Part shown: in pieces, positions 10,310-19,095 of the stretch
Layout of the letters: every line of letters starts with the position of its first letter
How positions within the stretch are numbered: position 1 is the first letter of the stretch
DNA from: Apoda limacodes
Lineage: Eukaryota; Arthropoda; Insecta; Lepidoptera; Limacodidae
Reading direction: 5' to 3'
Assembly: GCA_946406115.1 (NCBI GenBank)
Contig: OX291544.1
Location: forward strand, 18,431,521 to 18,495,520
Length of the DNA stretch: 64,000 nucleotides
Translations under genes and position numbers: made by a program
The notes under the pieces: generated by a model
Databases searched by the model: none
Told to the model about the DNA's origin: nothing
The model's input: the letters and a program-made list of their open reading frames with translations, nothing else

Positions 10310-11783
10310 CTATTTTTTCAGTGTCTTTAGATAATCTAAGAAATGTTTCCCTGAAGTAGTTTTGTTATTACGGTCAACGCTAGTGAATGTGATCAAAAAT
10401 TCTGAAGGTTTTCCTGGTTTAGATTTAGCAACCAGTGCTTCCTGAAATCTTTCAGCTACGAAATCTATCTTCGTTGACGTCTCGGGTGCTACATTCGATT
10501 TTTCAGTTGCTAAGGAACTTGGTGATAAGTCGGCTACTACAACAGTTGTTGGGAGCAGTGTTGTACTTTCATCTACGCTTGCAATTTCTGGTACAACAGT
10601 TTCTTCTTTGTATTCTAGTGATGAAGTTGTGGTTTCAATTTCATCTCTAACCTCAAATGTAGTAGCTTCAATTTCAGGTTGTAACGTCGTAGTATATCTT
10701 TCTACTTCGGTAGTAGTAGGAAAACGAACTTTTACATCCAGGACTGTCGTTGGTGCTAAAGTAGTTGTTGTTGTGGTTGTAGAAGTTACCTGGGCTTCTG
10801 TAGTTCCTTCAGTGATCAACTCTATAGTCTTTGGTTCTTCTACAACAGTTTTTGGTATAAAATACGTGTCAATAATGCGCTTGCATTTTCTCAAGTAATC
10901 TGTAAGATTAAAGTATACTGGATAGTCTAGTACTTCAACAGTTTGCACATCTAATTTGCTTTTTTCAACTACTGGTGCTAGTCGAGCAAAGATATCAACA
11001 TTAGGCTCTTCAGAAGCTTTTGAATTTATAACGAAGGAACTTTTAGGAACTTCAACAGCTACAATAGGAACTCCTGTGTATGCATCTGAACGTTCCGTTA
11101 CAGAAGATACTTCTGATGTCAGTGATACAGCAGATTCTACAAGCTGTTCTGTAGGAACTGTAGTAACGTCAATCAGTACTTCTTCTTTCGCGGCAGATAG
11201 TTCAACGACAGCTTCTTCAGAAACTCCTACAGAAGATTCAGGCTGTACTGAGAATGAAATGGGAGCCTCACTAGAGCTTACCACAATAGAAGGAGCCTGT
11301 GTTTTTGAAAAAAATGATGAAAAGAAATCATTTGACCCGCCGAAGAATTTGTTGGGCTTGGCTGTTGATACAGAAGATACTTCTGATGTCAGTGATACAG
11401 CAGATTCTACAAGCTGTTCTGTAGGAACTGTAGTAACGTCAATCAGTACTTCTTCATTTGCGGCAGATAGTTCAACGACAGCTTCTTCAGAAACTCCTAC
11501 AGAAGATTCAGGCTGTACTGAGAATGAAATGGGAGCCTCACTAGAGCTTACCACAATAGAAGGAGTCTTTGTTTTTGAAAAAAATGATGAAAAGAAATCA
11601 TTAGACTTGCCGAAGAATTCGTAGGGCTTGGCTGTTGATACTGCCAATAAAGCAGCAAAAATGATCTGAAAATAAAAATAGCTTTATTATTGACATGTTT
11701 TATAAGGTGTTGTTGAATACAACAATTTAAAAATATATAGAAATACGAGTATTTTTATTGAGAAAACTCACCGCGCTTTTCAT
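10310..11783 (-). CDS. Secreted Ser/Thr/Val-rich repeat protein, two exons, family unrecognised
   Basis: Exon 1 codes only for MKSA (11783-11772) and ends in donor GTGAGT. A 106-bp phase-0 intron (11771-11666, acceptor TTTTATTTTCAG) leads to exon 2 (11665-10310, stop TAG). The 455-residue product starts MKSAIIFAALLAVSTA, a clear signal peptide likely cut before KPYEFF, so it should be secreted. Residues 13-102 and 103-192 are near-identical repeats (FFSSFFSK, then Ser/Val/Glu-rich). Residues 294-353 are Thr-rich and mucin-like. There is one cysteine (C265), two N-glycosylation sequons (N257, N438) and a basic C-terminus (LKTLKK). I see no catalytic domain. A structural, silk, cuticle or mucus role is only inference. 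The splice joint restores a full hydrophobic signal sequence, which strongly supports the model. Confidence 0.8.
11101..11640 (-). repeat. Tandem coding duplication, 2 x 270 bp
   Basis: Bases 11101-11370 and 11371-11640 differ at about nine positions by my count (~97% identical) and keep frame (90 codons each). The unit starts inside the signal peptide (VSTAKP), so the second copy carries an internal relic of the mature N-terminus. Recent unequal exchange is the simplest origin. An assembly artefact is a less likely alternative, given the scattered differences. Confidence 0.9.
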
Positions 11784-11801
11784 TTTTGCTGACCTGGAGA
11801 T

Positions 11802-11838
11802 GACTGACATAATTATTTGACTTTCTTTTACTTTTATA
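11802..11838 (-). promoter_or_regulatory. TATA box plus arthropod initiator
   Basis: On the minus strand TATAAAAG (11838-11831) lies 33 bases from the A (11805) of TCAGTC (11807-11802), a match to the arthropod initiator TCAGT. Transcription from 11805 would leave a ~21-base leader before ATG 11783. The upstream in-frame ATG (11810-11808) would then fall outside the transcript, which is why I chose the inner start. Confidence 0.65.
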
Positions 11839-12852
11839 CGACAGACTTGATCACATTACGCAACTTGACATTGGCATTGCCGTATAATTTGCATGTTTAT
11901 TTAAATTTTAAATAAAAAATGCGACATTTTGGCGCTAGTTCGGAACTAGACGAGCTGGTGTTGTAGCTACATATATCTCCATACTTATTAATTGATGCTT
12001 ACTTCGTTAACACGTACTTTTCTGAAAACTATTCATGTTAACAATTAAAGTTTATTTTATAAAAAGTTTGAATAATATTTACCAAGCCCTGTGGTAAAAG
12101 GTTCTCTAAACTTTTTTATACAAATACAAATAAGCCATAAACTAAACAAAATTCATTTTTTTATATTTGGTAGGTATATCACGTTGTTTGTGTATTTCTT
12201 TTAATTTCCTAGTAAATATTTCTAATTTATCAAAAATCAAATAGCATTTAACTCCCTAGCTAGCCCTTTAATATATTTATAATTTAATCCAGGGATATAA
12301 TATTGTTTTTTATTATTTTTTAAATTCACTTGCATTTTCAAAAACAATTCAGTTAATTATAAAAAAAGGAGACAGATTTTTTTTAACCACCCTATATCTT
12401 AGTGAAACTTCTTTGTTTGTCTGTCTGTATGTCACGGCTGTTATGTGTTTCTTTCTTCACTTGCGTACATCTATCTAAAGTAAGAAAATATTAAAATTAG
12501 TCCGTAGTTATTGGAAGTTTTACGACATGATACAAAAATTTATTATAATGTGAATATCTAAGACCACAATTTTCTTGAAATCACTGCGAAGACCATTTTT
12601 TCGCGCACCCCATTGTCTGAAGAGTCGTTTAGGTACATCTTTGAAAATGCATTTGGTATATTTTTTGTAAGATGTATAATTTGTAAGTTATTTATTGGCT
12701 TCTTAATTCAAAATAAGTGTACTCCCCCTTGTACTTATAAACGTGTTCTAAAAATTTTAAAAAATACGAAAATAGATATAAATAATTTTAACGAAAATTC
12801 GTTCGCTGCTGAACGTAGGCCTCTCCCATATGTCTTCACAATAGTCAGTGCT
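11839..12852. other. AT-rich non-coding stretch upstream of the secreted-protein gene
   Basis: No gene is seen. 12400-12470 has the CTTCTTTGTTTGTCTGTCTG phrase of diverged Helitron-like repeats. 12803-12852 looks like a piece of LINE/SINE 3' tail (GCTGAACGTAGGCCTCTCCC), minus orientation. Confidence 0.4.
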
Positions 12853-13311
12853 GGAGGCCTACAACTGATATCAGTTTCAATCGTAAAATCCTACGGCGGT
12901 CGAAAAAATTACTAAATTGGTACTCTTGAACGTTGTTGTAGCGCTCAATCGAGAACGGAATTTGGTGGTCAATTTCGGAACTAAAATCTTATACAAATAT
13001 TAAGAATCGGTACTCTTTGAGCCATCGGATCGAGAGTAAAATTAGGTACAATGACCTGTGAAAAGAAATGTCAAAATTCTAAATCAACAAAACAAAACTT
13101 TCCCTACGAAGATTTTACTTTTATTTAAATTTTTATTAGTTTCAGTATTATTCTTATATTTTGTGATTTGTGATTCCGAAATGTGTGTAATCCCAATTTT
13201 AATCCAATAGCAATTAGGTTAAGGAGTACCGATAGAGATCGAGTTTAAGCTTGCCACGAAATTTGATTGAAACTGGATTGGGATTGAAACTGATATCAGT
13301 TGTAGGCCTCC
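12853..13311. mobile_element. 459-bp element with perfect 30-bp TIRs
   Basis: 12853-12882 and 13282-13311 are exact inverted repeats starting GGAGGCCTACAACTGATATC. Each contains the 12-base palindrome ACTGATATCAGT. Subterminal words also mirror each other (GGTACTCTT near 12917 and 13010, AGGAGTACC near 13221). There is no coding capacity. It looks like a non-autonomous DNA transposon with no obvious target duplication. Similar AGGCCT(C/A) phrases in LINE tails mean that insertion into such a tail, or origin from one, cannot be excluded. Confidence 0.7.
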
Positions 13312-14059
13312 TAACCCGCTCGCGCCCATCGGCTCCGTGCGGCTCTAACCAGGGGGATGACTCACTGCGACAACACACAATTTTTTATATCTTTAACACT
13401 ACATGTTCGGTAATAAAGGCACTAGGGGCTGCAATTAAGTAAAAATTCTCGTTTCACGCTCACCTAGGGTTGCCAAACCTACTCTGAAATAACGTAATTT
13501 TTCCTAGGTGTATTCGTATATTGTAATACTCTTTTTACGTTAACTATGATTTTTACTACCTATTGACTAGCTTGTATGACATGGTTGACTAGTACCAATA
13601 TGGCACTTATTCCTGTCGAGATTGGAAAAGCCAAAAACGTCATTGCATTTGCAATGTACTCTCATATTCTGTGGAATAAATTAAACACCTGACTTCTGTT
13701 ACAACATTTTACGTAACAGACGGACAACAAAACAGAAGTGATAAAAATAAATAATACTCTTTTTATGAATGTGTCCTCTTTATTTTCCCTCTTTAATCCG
13801 GATAAAATCTATTTTATTAAAAATCATGCTATGTAAAATGGAGTGTAGTCATAGAACAAAGAATAGTGTATAGCTCAATAGTAACTAAAAATAAAAACAA
13901 TGATAAATAAGATTATTGTTAACTCTTTTTTATTATTATTGATAATTATAAATTAATAAAAAAAACGGGTTGCACTCCGGGAGTGCCGGCAGAAGTGAAA
14001 ACATACTCGCTATATACTTCCCATCACTTCTTATCCATATTTATTTATTAAAAATAATA
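13312..14059. other. Non-coding stretch with a GGGTTGCACTCCGGGAGTG repeat
   Basis: 13966-14010 carries the phrase GGGTTGCACTCCGGGAGTG followed by CCGGCAGAAGTGAAAAC. I recall it as a common lepidopteran interspersed repeat of unknown class. 13312-13390 is GC-rich repeat debris. The rest is AT-rich and unrecognised. Confidence 0.4.
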
Positions 14060-14330
14060 ACTTTTGTTTATTTACTTTTTTGACGTTGTATATTTGACAG
14101 CTCAATCTGTCATAGAATTAAAATCCCATATCCAACCTCCCTGTACTACTCATAATCGCCATATACTAATAATAAAAACTAACCTAATGTAAATAAAGGT
14201 CACGTGTCCTAACGCGAGTGACATCTTACGAATTTTCGATCAGGACACGTGACCTGACGCGAGTTTAACAGTTTTTACCCATCACAAAAAAGTGCACAGC
14301 GCCGCTAACGAAGTTTTCACTTCAAAAAAC
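14060..14330 (-). mobile_element. Partial copy of the composite GCGGCGTTGTGCAC element
   Basis: Matches the first half of the element at 40002-40758 in inverted orientation: the TATATTTGACAGCTCAATCT block, CGAGT blocks, TTTTTACCCATCACAAAA and GTGCACAGCGCCGCTAACGA. It has an inner inverted pair GGTCACGTGTCCT (14201) and AGGACACGTGACC (14242). The minisatellite half is absent. Confidence 0.7.
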
Positions 14331-14578
14331 GGCAAAAAAAAAAAAAACTTAATATTTTTGTTTTATTATTCTTTAGTAGTATGTTAGTCAGTTTAATTTT
14401 TCATTAACTTTTTTTTAATTATCGCATTGATATGATCAAAGAAATAAGAGTAGCATAGACCGCTAAAATCCACATTCGCCGTTTATCGGCGCGGCGCGGC
14501 CCCTTGCCGAATGCCAACCGGTGCGGCAATTCGATACGGCATTTCTCATTGTGCGTTCGACCAAGAATATTTAATTAT

Positions 14579-14879
14579 CTTACTAATATTATAAATGTGA
14601 AAGTTTGTATGTCGGGATGGATGTTTGTTACTCAATCACGCTTTAACCATTGGACGCATCGGGATGAAACTTGTTATACACATAGGTTAGGTCCTAAAAT
14701 AGCATAAAGGCTACCTTTTAATTCCGAAAAATTCATAAGTTGCGCGGGAATAACTATAACAGAGTTTAAAGAACAATAGATTTAGCTATAGCTTGCGATA
14801 GCAAACTTCATTGGTATAATTAAGGAGTTCCACGCCAATAACCGAATTCAGGGCGGGCGGAGCCGCTGGCAAAGTCTAA
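14579..14879 (+). mobile_element. Lep1-type non-autonomous Helitron
   Basis: Begins TACTAATATTATAAATGTGA, contains GGATGTTTGTTACTCAATCA and the ACATAGGTTAGGTCCTAAAA block, and ends GGGCGGGCGGAGCCGCTGGC. It has the same order of blocks as the copy at 9286 but a different inner sequence, so it belongs to another subfamily. It encodes nothing. Confidence 0.65.
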
Positions 14880-15003
14880 TATGATTAAAAATTCTATCGA
14901 CAAAAGCTAAGCGATTAACCTTTAAGTTTTAAATTTTGGGAAATCTATAACTACTCTGTGGTCTATACTAACATTTTTTTTTGTAGCAGATGATATACGA
15001 ATT

Positions 15004-15331
15004 CACAAATCTGAATGTACTAAGTCCTTCGTCTACCTAGATATTGCCAAATTAAACAATAAAACAATATAAATAACAAATATTAGTTTGTAATCATTAA
15101 TTATTGAAAAAAGATTGAATTATATACACAGAGTATTCAATCTTTTTTCAACAATTAATCATTCAACGAGTAATAATTAATTATTGAAAAAAGATTGAAT
15201 TATATACACAGAGTATTCAAACTTTTTTCAACAATTAATCATTACAAACTAATATTTGTTGTTATTTATATTGTATTATTGTTTTATATGGCAATATCTA
15301 GGTAGACAAAGGACTATGCATTCAGATTTGA
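15004..15331. mobile_element. Foldback element with internal 80-bp tandem duplication
   Basis: Outer arms (15004-15090 and 15245-15331) are inverted repeats with small differences. The centre is two 80-bp copies (from 15101 and 15181), each itself near-palindromic (ATTGAAAAAAGATTGAAT ... ATTCAATCTTTTTTCAA). It has no coding capacity and probably is a MITE of unknown superfamily. Confidence 0.75.
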
Positions 15332-15404
15332 GTATTAACCGGAATTATTTTTTACGCATAAAAAAATATAATACGGACAAATATATAGGACACAAAGCTG
15401 AAAG

Positions 15405-15640
15405 CAAGGGCGGATCCAGAACAAAAGTTTAGGGGGGCGATCATAAGATCTGAAGGTATTTTTTCAACTTACGTAAGTTACCCAATCGACCCAGCTCGTA
15501 TAGTTTTTGAATAATTAAATATATAAGTCCAAGTAACTCCAAGTATTCATAAATATTTTAAAAATGTTACAATTCATTTCTTTCTCGTCCGTCCTTAGGG
15601 GGGCGCTAGCCCCGATCGCCCCCCGCTGAATCCGCCCCTG
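15405..15640. mobile_element. hAT-type MITE with 8-bp target duplication
   Basis: The 236-bp element begins CAAGGGCGGATCCAG and ends CTGAATCCGCCCCTG, matching hAT ends (CAGGGGCGGATYCAG). Subterminal AGGGGGGCGATC and GATCGCCCCCC are also inverted. It is flanked by GCTGAAAG (15397-15404) and GCTGTAAG (15641-15648), an 8-base target duplication with one change, as hAT transposition produces. It is non-autonomous. Confidence 0.85.
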
Positions 15641-15648
15641 GCTGTAAG

Positions 15649-16468
15649 TCACAGCGGTATATAATATCTACGTCATTGGACGCGGTGCAATACATAGCCT
15701 AGTGTATGTATCGATACTTATCATATTTGATTTTTTACGTCACTAGTTAATCGCCATAAGATTTTTTTTTACTGCAGCGCTCTGATTGGTTGCCAATCAG
15801 CAACACTTCACTATTGGTTAAAACTTCATTTCCCCGTAAACTGGTTGATGTGGTTTTCGTACATTTTCAGAATCATGAGCAGTCTATGCTACTCTTATGT
15901 ATTATGTTTTTGAATATGATTATGACAAAGTGTAATTCTAAAACCAGTTGCTAATTTATTCTCTACTTAGTCCAGAAGTTCAAATTAATTACTATCAATA
16001 TAACACGTTTGTATCTAAAATAAATTAGTTACTTAGTTTTAATTAAAAACATATTACCTAATTAATTTTAATTATTACGTGCAATAAGAAGTGACAAATG
16101 AACAGATCAATTGATGTTACCAATATCAAACACATACGGAACTAATAAAATAAAGTTTGCTCATAAAATATGTAATACTTAGATGTTTTGCGTGCTAGCA
16201 AATAGGTGATCACTTGTGCTTTTGACTTACCAAATGAAAAAAAACTGTAAATATATATTTCATTTCTTAACCGTCTTCAAAAAAAAGGAGATTCTCAGAG
16301 TTTGTCCACGATTATCTCGCATGTGGCTAAAGTAGGTATATTAAAAATTGTTTTATTTTACTCATAAATAATAAAATACGCTTCAATGTTCCTTTAGCTT
16401 CACAGAGCTATCTTGAGTTGTTTAGGAAATATTGTCATCTATTTAAGTGACTAGTTACTTCAAAATAG
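15649..16468. other. AT-rich non-coding stretch
   Basis: No gene. 16265-16300 carries CCGTCTTCAAAAAAAAGGAG, the end phrase of the repeat that follows, suggesting an older adjacent copy. Confidence 0.4.
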
Positions 16469-16745
16469 GAGGAGCAATTCGTCGGAATCTTTTTTTTTAT
16501 GTATGTATGTTTCCCGATTACCTACTCTAAAACACCTCGACCGATTTGGAAAATTCTTTTTTTGTTTGAACGGATATATATCCCAGGTGGTCCCATGGTC
16601 ATCAGGTAAAGATATAAGGATGGGATCTTTAGCACACTTGAAGAGATTTGGGTATTTTTGTTGTGTACCTACGAGAAAATAAGCCCATGGGACACTTAAA
16701 AGTAAAAAATAAAAACTTTTTAACAAAAACAAGAACCGACTTCAA
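16469..16745 (-). repeat. Interspersed repeat with AACCGACTTCAAAA end
   Basis: Starts GGAGGAGCAATTCGTCGG, includes TTTTATGTATGTATGTTTCC and CGATTACCTACTC, and ends GAACCGACTTCAAAA. I recall these phrases as a frequent lepidopteran repeat pair, but I cannot assign the class. The open frame inside on the minus strand (16460-16732) is repeat sequence, not a gene. Confidence 0.55.
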
Positions 16746-16890
16746 AAATGATGCACTAAAAAGGTTAAAATCATTAGGTATTTTACGAAATGTGATCTAC
16801 ATTACAATTTGAAGTTGACTTCGTGCAAGTGACGTGTGTTTTGAACTGTTAGAGAAGTGGAAGTATATCAAATACTTATGTATCTGTGGC

Positions 16891-17057
16891 GGCTCGTGAC
16901 AATTTAAATGGGTGTTCACCAAAAAGAAACTAAACTTTTTTACTTTATTATTCTATTTATAACTTAAATTCAATCGCATATTTAGAGTTACAAAGGTTAG
17001 CATTTGAGCAATTTCTTTTTTTTTTTTGGTGAACACCCATTTAAATTGTCACGAGCC
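16891..17057. mobile_element. 167-bp MITE with 35-bp perfect TIRs
   Basis: 16891-16925 and 17023-17057 are exact inverted repeats beginning GGCTCGTGACAATTTAAATG. The inner 97 bp is AT-rich and non-coding. Flanks TATCTGTGGC and TAAGTAATCT show no target duplication, so the superfamily stays open. Confidence 0.85.
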
Positions 17058-17079
17058 TAAGTAATCTGTTGCAGAAGGC

Positions 17080-17440
17080 TAAGCTTCTTTTTTCTCAGCT
17101 GTTGTATGGGCCTCACTGCAAGATGACAATCCTCTCCTAGGACAAGGAGGCTTAGGCCATAGTCCGCCTTGCTCGTTTATCAGCTAGTGGCTATTTGACT
17201 GTAAACGTTATCAAGCCGCTTAATTAAACCTCTGACATGGCTTAACGACGACCGGAAGCACGGAGAAGGAAAATTTGCCACTATGTGGACACCCATCCAA
17301 GTACTGACCGCGCCCGACGTTGCTAAACCACGCTTATCATTTCCGATAGACGACTGTGACTGAGCCAAAGAGCTCCTTCTGTTGTTGCTTACCTCTTGAG
17401 CTTGTTCCCACCGTATAATTAAGTTGGTATACAAGCTATG
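17080..17440 (-). mobile_element. 5S-rRNA-related SINE, minus copy
   Basis: On the minus strand 17330-17287 reads TTAGCAACGTCGGGCG and GGTCAGTACTTGGATGGGTG, closely matching the internal-promoter half of 5S rRNA. It is followed by TTCTCCGTGCTTCCGG, typical of a common insect SINE body, and a LINE-like tail near 17160-17080 (ACTATGGCCTAAGCCTCC). This fits a SINE3-like element with a pol III promoter of 5S type. The rest of the 5S molecule is missing. Confidence 0.65.
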
Positions 17441-17509
17441 TATTTCAAACTAATTTTTAATCGAGTTCAGAAGATACGTACAACTACTCTGATACAACCA
17501 GGTTGTAGT

Positions 17510-17765
17510 AATAGAACTGACTAGTCACGAATGAGGAGCTCGTGGCCTAGTCGCGTTTGTCTATCGGAAACGATAAGCGAAGTTAAGCAATGTCGAGCGA
17601 CGTCATTACATGGATGTGTGACCGCTTAAAGGCACATTTTTGCTCAGATGACGTACTTCGTAAGGCACGTCAAACTGTCAATCCCGGGCGTGTTGTCAAA
17701 GGAAATGACAGCAGCAGTCAAGTTAATCCAAATGGCGGCTTGGAAACACTGACAGTCGAGTGGCC
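17510..17765 (+). mobile_element. 5S-rRNA-related SINE, plus copy
   Basis: Shares with the minus copy the head GTCTATCGGAAACGATAAGC, then GAAGTTAAGCAATGTCGAGC and GGATGTGTGACCGCTTAAAG, a diverged 5S-like block (17580-17625). GTAAGGCACGTCAAACTGTC corresponds to the body phrase of the family. It is more diverged than its neighbour and lies head-to-head with it, about 70 bp apart. Confidence 0.6.
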
Positions 17766-18747
17766 ACACTTTTAACTCTACAAAATGTATAACAATTCGC
17801 ACTACGCCAGCTTATTTATATTGAGCAGTCAAGTTTTATTCATCGAGCATCTGCAATTGTTTTTCGTGTATAGCCTGCACTATATGTTTATATTGTTTTT
17901 AGTACTAGAAGGGACGCAGCTTGTAAACGAACTTACCCTGACATGCCCTGACCGAGAACTGTGTAGAGTTTCTCGCTGTCTCTTTCTGTCTTGCAGAAAA
18001 ATGCACTTGCTTCCCTGCTGTCTTATCTTGCACAGCATTATAGTAAAGTAAAACAAGTAATTCGAGAGTCTAGCAGAAAAGTAATATCAATACCAAGACC
18101 TAGGTTGCAAAAACAAGGCCAAGATCGAAGCTAATGGACACAGACGAAAACAAATTTCACTTCACAAATCGAGCATTACTAATTTTATCAAATTAATGGT
18201 CCATGTATTTTATTTTTAATAACAAATTTTTTTCATTTTCATTAAATGAAAAAATAATAAATATTTTTTGCCATAACACAGAGCGCCATCTGTTCCCAAA
18301 CTTAGCAAAGCTTGTACCAGACAACGGATATATACTTAACGGATAGTACATATATATACTTTTTTTGGTAAATACATACATATATCATAGGTACTTAGAA
18401 AACATCCATTGTAAAGATAAACAAAAAGTATATCACAAAAGTACATATCGTGCGGCATTTGAACCCACACCAATAAATTCAACAGGCAGGTTACTACCCA
18501 CTGAGTCACGGAACTGACAAATTTTATTAATATTTTTATTAAAATTCTATTTTCTCGTAGCGGAAAATAAAAAATTAAAACCCTTTAACCTACTAAACCT
18601 ATTTTCCGCCCTTTTATCAGAAACCAATGCAATTGCAATTGAGAAGAAAAAAATTAAACTTGTTAGTAAAAATCACAAAAATTCATTTTAAAAGGCAAGC
18701 TAAAAATCGACTTAAAAAAATATATATTGACTATTGGTACTGATTGG
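17766..18747. other. AT-rich non-coding stretch
   Basis: Short frames at 17785-18051 (+) and 18193-18381 (-) have no recognised motif. No repeat boundary seen. Confidence 0.4.
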
Positions 18748-19095
18748 TTTTTTTTATACCACTAAAGTGGCAAACAAGCACACGGTGCGCCTGATGTTAA
18801 GCATTCCCCGTGGCCAATGGACGCTTGTAAAACCAGGGATAGCACTCGCGCGTTGCCGACCCTTCAAAAATCTAATAATTTCTTTTTTGATGAACCCCAT
18901 ACTGTAGTCTTTAGTGAAAACCTTGGCAGGGAGCTCATTCCGCAACCCAAGCGTTCGCGGGCGGAAGTTTCTCTAAAACCGCACTGTACGCGAGCATTTC
19001 GGTTCTAAAGTGTGAGAATGAACTCCTTGCCGATGACAAGCAGTGCGATGGTAGAAAGTAGTCGTGGGCATCATTTCGAACAATTCCTCAGAACA
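18748..19095 (-). mobile_element. Retroposon family with GTGGCAAACAAGC end, long copy
   Basis: Plus-strand T-run, then ACCACTAAAGTGGCAAACAA, CCTGATGTTAAGCATTCCCC, ATGGACGCTTGTAAAACCAG, GCACTCGCGCGTTGCCGACC and a further ~180 bp (GGGAGCTCATTCCGCAACCC). The T-run at one edge suggests an A-tailed element on the minus strand. Other copies: 23862, 48206, 58055. It encodes nothing recognisable. Confidence 0.6.

Noticed and set aside
10956..11624. 222-codon open frame on the plus strand
   Set aside because: It is the antisense shadow of the duplicated secreted-protein exon. It has no start context or splice support.
16460..16732. 90-codon minus frame with a hydrophobic start
   Set aside because: It coincides with an interspersed repeat. 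The hydrophobicity follows from T-rich sequence.
17280..17345. Possible 5S rRNA gene
   Set aside because: Only the internal-promoter half resembles 5S, and the flanks are SINE body, not 5S.
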